NCBI GenBank assembly: GCA_038831005.1
Contig: JAWBKZ010000007.1
Coordinates: 1 to 53,521 of the forward strand
Direction: 5' to 3'
DNA length: 53,521 nucleotides
Source of the DNA: Ignisphaera sp.
GTDB taxonomy: Archaea > Thermoproteota > Thermoprotei_A > Sulfolobales > Ignisphaeraceae
The notes beneath the pieces are model-generated. The model saw only the letters and a list, made by a program, of their open reading frames with translations, made no database searches and was not told where the DNA came from. Positions 1 to 8,405 of the stretch are shown one piece after another; the first letter of the stretch is position 1; every line of letters begins with the position of its first letter. A program made the translations under genes and the position numbers.

Positions 1-121
1 CCAACAACAACTCCTTCACCAACACCAACAACACCAACAACAACTCCTTCACCAACACCAACAACACCAACAACAACTCCTTCACCAACACCAACAACAC
101 CAACAACAACTCCTTCACCAA
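1..121 (+). repeat. 33-bp coding tandem repeat (about 3.7 copies)
   Basis: Copies begin at 1, 34, 67 and 100 and are identical until the last copy diverges at 122. Each encodes the 11-residue linker unit PTTTPSPTPTT. The array may continue upstream of the window. It forms the stalk of the anchored binding protein, and its perfect identity suggests recent expansion or slippage. Confidence 0.9.
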
Positions 122-318
122 TAACGACTCCAGTAGCTCCTAGAGCTACAGTTACTGTTACAGTTACATTAGTTCAACAAATTGAGAGAACTGCATACTC
201 TACTGTGACTATTAAGGAAAGAGAAGTAGACTGGATGACTGCCGCAGTGGTTTGGGCTGTCCTATTGGTAGTAGGCGCTATAGTTGGATGGTTTATATTA
301 ACTCTAGGTAAGAAATAA
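1..318 (+). CDS. C-terminal end of an anchored ABC-transporter solute-binding protein (partial)
   Basis: The reading frame is open from the first base, so the gene starts upstream of the window. What is visible is a Pro/Thr/Ser linker made of repeats of an 11-residue unit (PTTTPSPTPTT), then a Val/Thr-rich stretch, then one hydrophobic segment (roughly VVWAVLLVVGAIVGWFI) ending in LGKK. Archaeal Dpp/Opp and sugar-binding proteins often have a signal peptide, a large binding domain, a Thr-rich stalk and a C-terminal membrane anchor, and this tail matches that plan. Two Dpp-type permease genes follow on the same strand, which supports the assignment. The binding domain is outside the window, so the substrate cannot be judged. 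Confidence 0.7.
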   Translation, partial: PTTTPSPTPTTPTTTPSPTPTTPTTTPSPTPTTPTTTPSPITTPVAPRATVTVTVTLVQQIERTAYSTVTIKEREVDWMTAAVVWAVLLVVGAIVGWFILTLGKK

Positions 319-324
319 AACCAA

Positions 325-336
325 TTTTTTATTTTC
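325..336 (+). terminator. T-rich archaeal-type terminator
   Basis: Two T runs (325-330 and 332-335) lie just after the stop codon of the binding-protein tail. Poly-T tracts terminate transcription in archaea without needing a hairpin. No stem is visible. Confidence 0.4.
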
Positions 337-445
337 TATATTTCCATAAAATATGTTTCATAATGGTCTTGTATACTTGCTTGCTACATCAATATTCTCT
401 ATACATTACTCAGTAATCATTTTTCTTGAACACTAATCATAAAGA

Positions 446-453
446 TTTAAAAG
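446..453 (+). promoter_or_regulatory. TATA box upstream of the first Dpp-type permease
   Basis: TTTAAAAG lies about 26-30 bases upstream of an expected start site near 476-480. This placement would put the transcription start after the ATG at 461 and just before the in-frame ATG at 485, which favours the later start and a nearly leaderless message. Confidence 0.45.
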
Positions 454-484
454 CTTTTATATGGTCAATGTTTTTGGTGTTGAT

Positions 485-1513
485 ATGGTTAAATTGGGTA
501 TCGATAAAACATTGTTGCTATATATAGCAAGAAAGGTTGCATTGTTTGTAGTAACGTATTTTATAGCGGTGTGTGCAGTTTTTATACTGCCTAGAGCTAT
601 TCCGGGTAACCCTTTAGCCATAAGGATGCAGCAAATAATCATGCAGTGGATATACAATCCGGTTATGGTTCCAGAAATATATAGGCAGCTTCTAGATATA
701 TTTCAATTCGACAAACCTCTACATGTTCAATTCTTTACGTTTTTGAGCAGAGCTTTTAGAGGTGATTTTGGAATATCTGTAGATATGTATCCAATGAAGG
801 TAACAGACGTTATAGCTATGTCTCTACCCTGGACACTAGCTCTTGTTGTTCCAGCAGTACTAGCTGCATGGTACACAGGCAATACAATAGGGGCCTATGC
901 AGGCTACAAGAGGGGAAGCATAGTCGAGAAATTGGTTGTTGGATACTCATTTATAGTGGCTAGAATACCCTACTACTGGCTAGCAATGCTCCTACTCTTT
1001 GTCTTTGCCTTTAGATTAAGGTGGTTCCCAGAATCAGGTGTGTACTCCTCTGGACTAAAGCCCTCGTTAACACTCGAGTTCCTGGTAGATTACCTATGGC
1101 ATTACACATTACCGTTCCTATCCATATACATAGTTGAATCAGCTAACTGGATGGGATCAATGAGAGTAGTGATCTCGGCTGAACTTGGATCTGACTATAT
1201 AGCATACACAGAATCTCTAGGTGTTAAAGATAGAACTGTGTTTAGATACGCATATAAAAACTCACTATTGCCACAGGTAACAGGGTTAGCTCTACAGCTT
1301 GGCTTCGCTATAACTGGTGTATTCATAGTAGAGACGGTATTCAATTATCCTGGTGTAGGCTACTTCTTATCTAGAGCTATAGGTGCTCTAGACTATCCAT
1401 TGATACAAGGTATATTCCTTATAGTTATAGCTACAGTTTTTGCAGCAAACTTCTTAGTGGACTTCATCTATGCTCTAATAGATCCAAGGATTAGAATAGG
1501 AGGAAGGGGATAA
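485..1513 (+). CDS. ABC transporter permease, DppB/OppB family
   Basis: This is an inner permease subunit for peptide or oligosaccharide import. There is an N-terminal membrane segment (LLLYIARKVALFVVTYF region), an extracytoplasmic loop, and a core of about five membrane spans. The C-terminal part carries the family signature, with the EAA-type loop near YTESLGVKDRTVFRYAYKNSLLP and the ending DFIYALIDPRIRI, both typical of DppB. An in-frame ATG at 461 would add eight residues, but a TATA-like element sits directly before it, so I chose 485. It is followed three bases later by the DppC partner. ATPase genes for this pair are not in the window and may lie upstream with the binding protein. Confidence 0.85.
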   Translation: MVKLGIDKTLLLYIARKVALFVVTYFIAVCAVFILPRAIPGNPLAIRMQQIIMQWIYNPVMVPEIYRQLLDIFQFDKPLHVQFFTFLSRAFRGDFGISVDMYPMKVTDVIAMSLPWTLALVVPAVLAAWYTGNTIGAYAGYKRGSIVEKLVVGYSFIVARIPYYWLAMLLLFVFAFRLRWFPESGVYSSGLKPSLTLEFLVDYLWHYTLPFLSIYIVESANWMGSMRVVISAELGSDYIAYTESLGVKDRTVFRYAYKNSLLPQVTGLALQLGFAITGVFIVETVFNYPGVGYFLSRAIGALDYPLIQGIFLIVIATVFAANFLVDFIYALIDPRIRIGGRG

Positions 1514-1516
1514 CGC

Positions 1517-2371
1517 ATGAAGATACCTCTAGTTGTTTACGCAATATTTACAAACAAACGATTCTTGATAGGATTCATAGTATTCATAATAATACTGTTT
1601 ATGGGTCTCGCTGGACCACTAATATATGGACGTGATCCTTTTGCCAAAGGATCTCGAAATCAACCTCCATCACTTGAACGTCCCTTGGGCACAGACGGTT
1701 TTGGAAGAGATGTTTTTGCTCAATTCCTCTACAGTATAAGAGTCTCACTAATGATAGGATTCCTAACAGCGGTTATAGCTATGTCTATAGGGCTCGCAAT
1801 AGGTTCAATAGCAGGTATAAAGGGTGGTATTGTAGATGAGATCTTAATGTCTGTGACAAACATATTTCTAGCAATACCTAACTGGCTTGTAGCTGTACTA
1901 ATAGCTTCGTATCTTCCACCAGAGGCTAGAGGTCCCCATATAATAGCTACAACTCTTGGTGCATTCACATGGCCATGGTTTGCAAGAGCCATTAGAGCCC
2001 AGTTCATGAGCTTAAGAGAAAGAGAGTTCGTGGCGTTATCGAGAATGGCAGGTTACGGTGATACAAGGATAGTATTCGAGGAGTTGATACCAACCATTGG
2101 ACCATATATTGTGACAGCTTTCGCAATATTCATGGCTACAGGTATAGCAGGTGAAGCAGGTTTAGCATTAATACTATCTACAGAAGGTATGGCTAAACAT
2201 CTATCGCTAGGCATGATGCTCTTCTGGGCAAACTACTTCTTAGCCTATGTAACAGGTGCTTGGTGGCTGTTTTTACCACCAGGATTAACAATAGTAGCTT
2301 TAACTACATCGCTATCACTCATAGCTGTAGGTCTAGAGAATATATTTAATCCTAGACTAAGAGAATCTTAA
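1517..2371 (+). CDS. ABC transporter permease, DppC/OppC family
   Basis: Second permease subunit of the same importer. It has an N-terminal membrane segment after about 18 residues, then the DppC hallmark PLGTDGFGRDVFAQFLYSIR around residues 55-75, a multi-span membrane core, and an EAA loop (EFVALSRMAGYGDTRIVFEEL). It ends in GLENIFNPRLRES, the usual DppC C-terminus. The length of 284 residues is normal for the family. The gene starts three bases after dppB with a GGAAGGGG ribosome binding site, so the two are co-transcribed. Substrate specificity cannot be read from permeases; archaeal members import either peptides or sugars. Confidence 0.88.
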   Translation: MKIPLVVYAIFTNKRFLIGFIVFIIILFMGLAGPLIYGRDPFAKGSRNQPPSLERPLGTDGFGRDVFAQFLYSIRVSLMIGFLTAVIAMSIGLAIGSIAGIKGGIVDEILMSVTNIFLAIPNWLVAVLIASYLPPEARGPHIIATTLGAFTWPWFARAIRAQFMSLREREFVALSRMAGYGDTRIVFEELIPTIGPYIVTAFAIFMATGIAGEAGLALILSTEGMAKHLSLGMMLFWANYFLAYVTGAWWLFLPPGLTIVALTTSLSLIAVGLENIFNPRLRES

Positions 2372-2515
2372 TATAACAAGCTATAAACAATAATTAAGAG
2401 CATACATAATACAGTATTCTATGAATACAATATTTGCAATATTTTATTTTCATGTTATTTTACATTACTCGTTATACCATATTTAATATTGACAAAAATG
2501 TAAGAAATAATAAAG

Positions 2516-2524
2516 TTTATTAAG
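2516..2524 (+). promoter_or_regulatory. TATA box (TTTATTAAG) for the anchored surface protein
   Basis: TTTATTAAG lies 39 bases before the ATG at 2563, predicting a start site near 2547-2550. A GGTGA ribosome binding site (2553-2557) follows with a 5-base spacer. The same nonamer precedes the 908-residue binding-protein gene on the other strand at 30171-30179. Confidence 0.55.
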
Positions 2525-2562
2525 TGAACACATACAATACATGTGATAGTAGGGTGAAGTAA

Positions 2563-3840
2563 ATGAAGAGAATAAGCTCTATAGTGGTATTCGTCCTTCT
2601 ACAATTAATTTTAGTAGTAATACCCATAGTTAGTGTTTATGGAGAAACTGGGGGTTTGGCGGTAATATTTCCAACAGCATTCAAGGGTACAAGAACAGCT
2701 GGACCTGATAACAGATGGACTACGGTTGACCTTGATCATGCATCGTTTATAGCTAATCTCTGGAACCTGGCTGCAGGAGCTCAAGGAACAATGACTATGA
2801 ATTTTACGGGAACATATGCTGAAGTCTATGGAGAGTTCACAAATCTTCCTGAACAGTTAGGTGTGCAAGGTGGTCCAGGTATCAGGTATGGTAGAAATAT
2901 ATGGGGTAGTAATCCACCTGCTCATCCACTCTACAGAATACCTAAGAAATTGACAGAACTTCCATATGCCATATTCTTTGCAAACTACACCATATACGAA
3001 GAAGAATGTACTCTACCTGTTACTGTTGCACTCTATCTGTGGACTGTTAAGTCTATTCGTGATGGAGGTACAAAAGCTGGTGATGTTCTGGTAATAGTTA
3101 GACACTATAGACATCCAACATGGCCTGTAACAGGTGAACCTCAAGCTGTTGCTGTTGCACCAATCCTCATAAACAACATTCTTGAATATAGAGAATTCAA
3201 TGTTTATGTAGGTAATATTGATAGATCTGCAGATAGCCATACAACAGTATCTTTCGAGATCACTACTCCAATAAGCAACGGTAGAGTTGGTATACCCATA
3301 CAAGAATTCATAGCTCTTGCAACAAATATACTATCATCACTAAAACCAGATCTCTGGACTAAAGAAGACGTCATAAATAACACTCTTCAAATGATAGACT
3401 ACACGATTGAGTGGGGATCTAATCTAGTAGGTGGAGGTAAATTTAAGTGGAGACTTTATGAGGCTTCATTCCTTGTTGGCGCAACAGTTATAAAATCTGT
3501 AGAAACAGTAACTATTGCACGCACAATAACTGCTGTAAGCACAATAACTGCTGTAAGCACAATAACAGAAAAGAGTACCATTGCTACTACAGTAAGAGAA
3601 ACAGTAAGAGAAACAGTTACCCAGCCTGTAACATCAACTATACCTGTAACATTAACTGTGTCAACGGTATCAACAGCAGTATCAACAGTATCAGTACCAT
3701 CGACTGTAATGGTTACTCAAATAGTTACTCAAACAGTGAGTAGAACAGATTTCACGTACATTGCTGGAGTAGGTGTAGCTCTTCTATTGCTTGGTATACT
3801 TGTTGGCATAATTATTAGGAGGCATCTAGCTTCAAAGTAG
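2563..3840 (+). CDS. Secreted, membrane-anchored surface protein of unknown function
   Basis: The protein has a clear signal peptide (hydrophobic residues about 7-27), an extracellular domain of about 280 residues with no family I recognise, then a long Thr/Val/Ser stalk (about residues 310-395, with repeats such as TITAVS, TVRE and VSTVS). One C-terminal membrane span (about 400-418) and a short basic tail (RRHLASK) end it. This is the same architecture as anchored archaeal binding proteins, but the globular part does not resemble an SBP. It lies between the Dpp permeases and a glycosidase-like gene and has its own promoter. A role in binding or processing the transported substrate at the cell surface is inference only. 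Confidence 0.7.
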   Translation: MKRISSIVVFVLLQLILVVIPIVSVYGETGGLAVIFPTAFKGTRTAGPDNRWTTVDLDHASFIANLWNLAAGAQGTMTMNFTGTYAEVYGEFTNLPEQLGVQGGPGIRYGRNIWGSNPPAHPLYRIPKKLTELPYAIFFANYTIYEEECTLPVTVALYLWTVKSIRDGGTKAGDVLVIVRHYRHPTWPVTGEPQAVAVAPILINNILEYREFNVYVGNIDRSADSHTTVSFEITTPISNGRVGIPIQEFIALATNILSSLKPDLWTKEDVINNTLQMIDYTIEWGSNLVGGGKFKWRLYEASFLVGATVIKSVETVTIARTITAVSTITAVSTITEKSTIATTVRETVRETVTQPVTSTIPVTLTVSTVSTAVSTVSVPSTVMVTQIVTQTVSRTDFTYIAGVGVALLLLGILVGIIIRRHLASK

Positions 3841-3964
3841 TCTTAAATTAGCTGTCCATATATGTAACGTATAATGATTTTTTATCTATATACTCTATTA
3901 CTCTATAATTGTCTATGCATACGCTTATTAGTATCCCTAATGTCTAATTTCTTGGGGTGGTTGG

Positions 3965-5833
3965 TTGAAAACTAGGTTAGCTCTATATATCACTACCTAT
4001 TCAGTTAAGGATCTTTTGAAGAATAATGAGCAGTTAGATTTGTTATTAAGGTTCTTGAAGGATTTTGGTTTCGAGAAAGTCTATATAGAGAACTATAGAG
4101 AGGGTATGTTACTCAATACCGATGTAGTATCGAGACTTGCAGACGCATTCGAGAAGGATTTCAGGATTGCTGGAGGTGTTGCTATAGGTACGTGGGGATC
4201 TGGTATGGGTGATAATGCTGATTGGTGGAGAGTTCTTGCATGTATAAGTGACGATAGGAATATGGAGATTTTTGAGAAGGCTGTAGTTCAGCAGGCACAG
4301 ATATTCGATGAGATTATTGTTGATGATTTTTGGGTCAACTGGTGCTATTCTCAGAGAGATCTAGAGAATTTCAATAAGATGTTTGGGTTGAACCTCAGCA
4401 ACTTATCGCTTTTGAAGCTCCTTCAATTTGATGAAGAGATCCAGAGAATGTGGTCTATATACTCTAGAAACCTACTTGAATCATTATCAAAAAGAATTGT
4501 TAGCAAAGCTAGAGATGTTAATAAAGGTATCGATATTGTGTTGAAGGTTGCTGAATGGCGTGAAGAATTTCTCCATAGAGGTCTAGACCTCTATGCTATG
4601 GCCAGTATATTCGATGGTATATATGTTGGTACAGAATCAAGAGAAGGCACATATAGATACGGCTCTCTATTCATTATAGACTATATAAGAGGTATTGTTG
4701 GTAACAAGCTTAGGGGCGTTTGGTTCGATTCCTATAACGGTTTAGGTATACCTACAACCATTGCTCCAGAGTTCTTTGTTGAACAGCTTTGGTATAGTTT
4801 TCTCGGGGATGTTGATGAAATAACGTTTTTCCAGGGACTTGAGTATGTATCTAGAGATAGAGAAGAACATGTAGAATTAGCTAGAAACGTGTTGCATAAC
4901 CTTAGAAAGATTGAGGACCTTGTCACATCTAGCAGACTTGGGCTTATATCTATAGCTCTTCAAATAGCTGTAAGAAAACCATACGATAACTATGTAGAGG
5001 ATGTTCTAGGGCTTATGGGGATACCTATAACCGTTAAGAGATACGAAGATATTGGTCAAAACGATATGGTTCTCGTTAGAGAAGATCATGTAAGGTACAT
5101 AGACATAGCCAGACTTATAGATAGAGGTGTAAGTGTATTTCTAACAGCTTCAGCTGTTGAGAAAATAGTTGAAGGTGCTCTAGGTATCGATGGCTACGAT
5201 ATTATTGGTATTGATAGAGATAGCCCTATTATTGAGAGAATTATAGAGGCTATAGGTTTTACAGATGGAAGAAGTTTCTATAGTAGAAGTCATAGAAAAC
5301 AGTATGTTTATCCGCTAGGTCCAGTCCTAAAGACATCTGGAAAAGTTTTAGTTCATATGTATGCTGTAGATAGAAGAGGTAGAGTATATCCAGCTCTATA
5401 CGAAGTTAATCATGGTAATGCAAGTGTATTTGTGGCACCCATAACTAGATATCCTCATAACCTCTTATACCATTTCCCAGAACCAGTTAGACAAGCTATA
5501 AGAGATATTGTGTATAGATATGTAGGTGTTAAGATGGATTTCAGGATACAACAAGATGAAGAAACAACGCTTCAGTTAAATCAAGCTGAAGTAGCTGAAG
5601 TATCGAATACCTCTGTTATCGTCTATAACTCAAAGAGTATAGCTATAGTGAACAATAATATGCATCAACACTACTTCGATATTGTTGTAGATAGATCTAA
5701 GCTAAATATTGATAGAATAGAGGGATCAGCTTTAGGCAATACCGTTATAGAGAAGGTAAAAGAGAGAGAGAATATGATTAGAGCTACAGTAAAAATCTCT
5801 AGACATTCTTTCGATATACTGAAATACAGATAG
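3965..5833 (+). CDS. Putative TIM-barrel glycoside hydrolase-like protein
   Basis: A 622-residue protein with no signal peptide, so probably cytosolic. The first 330 residues alternate strands and helices as in a TIM barrel, with conserved-looking acidic pieces (IIVDDFWVNW near 118-128, GIYVGTESREGTYRYG near 215-230, LRGVWFDSYNG near 250). Residues of about 335-430 (RKPYDNYVEDVLGLMGIPITV...) resemble the flavodoxin-like middle domain that follows the barrel in GH42-type enzymes, and a beta-rich C-terminus completes it. The start is TTG at 3965, preceded by GGGGTGG with a 4-base spacer. The location after an importer suggests intracellular breakdown of an imported oligosaccharide. The exact family and catalytic residues are not established. 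Confidence 0.45.
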   Translation: MKTRLALYITTYSVKDLLKNNEQLDLLLRFLKDFGFEKVYIENYREGMLLNTDVVSRLADAFEKDFRIAGGVAIGTWGSGMGDNADWWRVLACISDDRNMEIFEKAVVQQAQIFDEIIVDDFWVNWCYSQRDLENFNKMFGLNLSNLSLLKLLQFDEEIQRMWSIYSRNLLESLSKRIVSKARDVNKGIDIVLKVAEWREEFLHRGLDLYAMASIFDGIYVGTESREGTYRYGSLFIIDYIRGIVGNKLRGVWFDSYNGLGIPTTIAPEFFVEQLWYSFLGDVDEITFFQGLEYVSRDREEHVELARNVLHNLRKIEDLVTSSRLGLISIALQIAVRKPYDNYVEDVLGLMGIPITVKRYEDIGQNDMVLVREDHVRYIDIARLIDRGVSVFLTASAVEKIVEGALGIDGYDIIGIDRDSPIIERIIEAIGFTDGRSFYSRSHRKQYVYPLGPVLKTSGKVLVHMYAVDRRGRVYPALYEVNHGNASVFVAPITRYPHNLLYHFPEPVRQAIRDIVYRYVGVKMDFRIQQDEETTLQLNQAEVAEVSNTSVIVYNSKSIAIVNNNMHQHYFDIVVDRSKLNIDRIEGSALGNTVIEKVKERENMIRATVKISRHSFDILKYR

Positions 5834-5853
5834 ATTCAGCTAACTAATACAGT

Positions 5854-6369
5854 ATGGTGTATAATAGGATGGATATTTTTTTCCATGTGGTAGTTGTAAG
5901 CGATACTGTTTCTAGAGATCATTCAAAAGATGTTAGTGGTAAGAAAGCTGTAGAGCTTATCAAAAGTAGAGGGTATAGTGTTGTTAAGGTAGATATTGTT
6001 CCGAATAGTTATAGAGATATAGTTCGTGTAGTAATGGAATCACCTAGAGAAGCAAACGTTATAGTTTTTCTAGGTGGTACAGGTCCAAGCCCTAGAGATA
6101 TAACTGTTGATGTAGTTGAGTCAATGGCTTGGAGAAGGCTTCAGGGATTTGGAGAATTATTTAGAAGATTATCGTATGAATTAGAAGGAGCTAGAGCTAT
6201 ACTCAGTAGAGCAGAACTATACATACTATCTACAGGAAAAATAGCTTCTGTTTTACCAGGTTCTCCTAGAGCTATAGAGATAGGGGTGAAGATACTGCTA
6301 GATATAGTTGAGCATCTAGTAGAAGAGGTACACAGATTTGAGGAACCCCATAGAGATACACATAGGTAG
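5854..6369 (+). CDS. moaB: MoaB/MogA-family molybdopterin adenylyltransferase-like protein
   Basis: A single MoaB/MogA domain: an N-terminal strand followed by SDTVSRDHSKDVSGKKA, the nucleotide/MPT-binding loop FLGGTGPSPRDITVD around residues 68-82, and the late motif LPGSPRAIEIG near 142-152. Family members adenylylate molybdopterin in the cytosol during Mo/W cofactor synthesis, and tungstoenzymes are common in anaerobic thermophilic archaea. Length (171) is normal. An internal ATG at 5869 is an alternative start, with a GGTG element nine bases before it. It sits 20 bases after the glycosidase-like gene and 66 bases before the KaiC-like gene. Confidence 0.85.
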   Translation: MVYNRMDIFFHVVVVSDTVSRDHSKDVSGKKAVELIKSRGYSVVKVDIVPNSYRDIVRVVMESPREANVIVFLGGTGPSPRDITVDVVESMAWRRLQGFGELFRRLSYELEGARAILSRAELYILSTGKIASVLPGSPRAIEIGVKILLDIVEHLVEEVHRFEEPHRDTHR

Positions 6370-6435
6370 AATTTTCTCTATAGTTTCTGTAAGATATTTA
6401 TTCTCGACCACAACTGTGGGTATACGGTAGCAATA

Positions 6436-7845
6436 TTGAGTAAAGATACAAAATATGTTTTTGGTGTTAATGAACTAGATGAACTTTTGGGTAGTTCACT
6501 ATCCCCTAGATCTATGGTTGTTGTTGCTGGTCATCCTGGTTCAGGTAAAACAACACTTGCATCAACAATATGCTACTCAAATGCATTAAGAGGACACAGA
6601 TGTCTATACATATCTTTTCAAGAAGATAGAGAAAAGCTTTTCAACAATATGAAGAAACTGGGTATAGATCTAGAAAAGCAAGAGAAACAGAACATGTTAC
6701 TGTTTCTCAGAATTCCTACAGCTAGAGATATTGATGGAGTTGTTAAAACAGTTTCTGAAGTTATTGATAGTTATAGTCCTAAGGTTATTGTGGTAGATTC
6801 AATTAATGCGCTATTCACATATGTTTCTGATCCAGATAAACGTGCATGGCTACAGAACTACTTCTATCAGTTAACGCTAGTTATAAATGGTATCATCATA
6901 GTTGTTGCAGAGATGCCTATAGATGTAGAGAGAATAGATATTGGCTCTATAGAGTTTGTAGCTGATGTTGTTCTAATGCTTAAATCTAGAATAGAAAGAA
7001 AGATAGTCTCTAGGTATATAGAGATTAGAAAAGCTAGAGGATCTCCTATCCATATATCAGAAATACCGTTCCGTATTGTTGAAGGAAAAGGTCTAGAGGT
7101 CTTTATCCCACCAGTGCCTATTAAGATTAATAGAATTGGTAGATTCTATAATCTGAAGATACCTCTATTCAGAGATGTTTTAGGTGGTATACCTGCTGAT
7201 GGAGTTATACTGATAGTCTATCCACCAGACTCCAGGATGTATATATCTACACTCTTTATAGCTGAACCTGTTCTAGAGAATAATCTAAAGATCTTGGTTA
7301 TAAGCTTTACAGAACCTCCACATGTGGTAGAGTACTTTATCGAGAGTATGGCGTCAAGATTTGGAATAGATATTGATGATGTGAAGAACTTGGTATCGAG
7401 ACATGTAGTAGCAATAGAATCTATAAATCCATACTCAATGTCTTCTGACGAAATCATTATACATATAGTGAGTAGTATCGATAGATATAGACCAGATATA
7501 GTTGTTGTACACGGTCTAGAGATCCTATATCCACTTATCCATGGAGATATAGCCAAAGGATTTAACGATATAAGCAACCTGGTTCAGGCATTAAGGTCTA
7601 GAGGTGTTCTTCTCATAGGATTAATGTCGTATATAGAGGAGGTATATAAGATTCTCTCATCTTTATGCGATATAGTTATAAGATTCTTCTACGAAATCGT
7701 TAATAAAAGTATAGAGAACTATGTCTATGTATGGAAACAAAACGATTTCCCTAGACTATACAAAGTTGATTTTGATACTCTTCTAGAAACTCTATCAGAG
7801 GCATTAAAACATATAGTAGCTCCATACAAAATCAATATCAGGTAA
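6436..7845 (+). CDS. KaiC-like RecA-superfamily ATPase with two domains, the second degenerate
   Basis: Residues 1-230 form a KaiC/RadA-type domain with Walker A GHPGSGKTT at 32-40, a SFQEDREKL stretch after strand 2, and Walker B KVIVVDSINAL near 115-125. Residues from about 235 repeat the fold (strand-loop at GVILIVYPPDSRMYIST, then ILVISFTEPPHVVEYF, then PDIVVVHGLEIL). However, the second loop lacks the GxxxxGK[TS] lysine, so only the first half should bind ATP in the usual way. The start is TTG at 6436. Archaeal KaiC-like proteins are regulatory ATPases of mostly unknown targets. The small gene that follows is probably co-transcribed. Confidence 0.8.
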   Translation: MSKDTKYVFGVNELDELLGSSLSPRSMVVVAGHPGSGKTTLASTICYSNALRGHRCLYISFQEDREKLFNNMKKLGIDLEKQEKQNMLLFLRIPTARDIDGVVKTVSEVIDSYSPKVIVVDSINALFTYVSDPDKRAWLQNYFYQLTLVINGIIIVVAEMPIDVERIDIGSIEFVADVVLMLKSRIERKIVSRYIEIRKARGSPIHISEIPFRIVEGKGLEVFIPPVPIKINRIGRFYNLKIPLFRDVLGGIPADGVILIVYPPDSRMYISTLFIAEPVLENNLKILVISFTEPPHVVEYFIESMASRFGIDIDDVKNLVSRHVVAIESINPYSMSSDEIIIHIVSSIDRYRPDIVVVHGLEILYPLIHGDIAKGFNDISNLVQALRSRGVLLIGLMSYIEEVYKILSSLCDIVIRFFYEIVNKSIENYVYVWKQNDFPRLYKVDFDTLLETLSEALKHIVAPYKINIR

Positions 7846-7869
7846 CATGTCTCGAGGTAGAGAATATCT

Positions 7870-8205
7870 ATGAATATCCATAGATTTAAGAAAGTTATTA
7901 AAGAGATCTCAAGAGAATATGTTCCTGGGCTATACGATATGATTGATATTGTTTGTCAAATCAGTTACGGTAGAGACTGTATATCTCTTGTAGTAGAAGA
8001 GCCAGACAAATTCCTAGATGTTTTGAGAAATCTCTACCATAACGATGATGATATCAGATTCGCAGCAAAGACAATTGTTAAACCTATAACAAAAATTGCT
8101 AGCAATTGCGATACATGTGAAGACGAATTAACCGAACTTCTTTTAACATATCCTCAGAAATTTAAGGAGAGACTATCTAAATTACTTAACAAATATGTTC
8201 CGTAA
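7870..8205 (+). CDS. Small conserved-looking protein downstream of the KaiC-like ATPase
   Basis: 111 residues, predicted mostly alpha-helical, no membrane segment. It has four cysteines (two in CQISYGRDC and a CDTC pair) with no recognised metal-binding pattern. A GAGGTAG ribosome binding site lies nine bases before the ATG. It begins 24 bases after the KaiC-like stop, so the two are likely one transcription unit and the product may be a partner of that ATPase. I do not recognise the family. Confidence 0.6.
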   Translation: MNIHRFKKVIKEISREYVPGLYDMIDIVCQISYGRDCISLVVEEPDKFLDVLRNLYHNDDDIRFAAKTIVKPITKIASNCDTCEDELTELLLTYPQKFKERLSKLLNKYVP

Positions 8206-8405
8206 TCAAAGCCTAACATTGTTGAATTGATCATCATTTCCCAAACCCTCTATCACAAGAGATCGGGTCTTCTATATAGATACCTAAAACCTTACGTAAA
8301 TCAATAAAGCTCCCCACCACCATGCTTTATCGCTTGAATTAGAAGATGAGATGAAGTCCTCTATGCTATACTGTGATGTAGATGATTTCGATAGAGATAG
8401 TTTAG

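Noticed and set aside
8234-8323. 29-codon minus-strand frame after hydA as a maturation protease remnant
   Set aside because: Too short, and no protease motif is visible.
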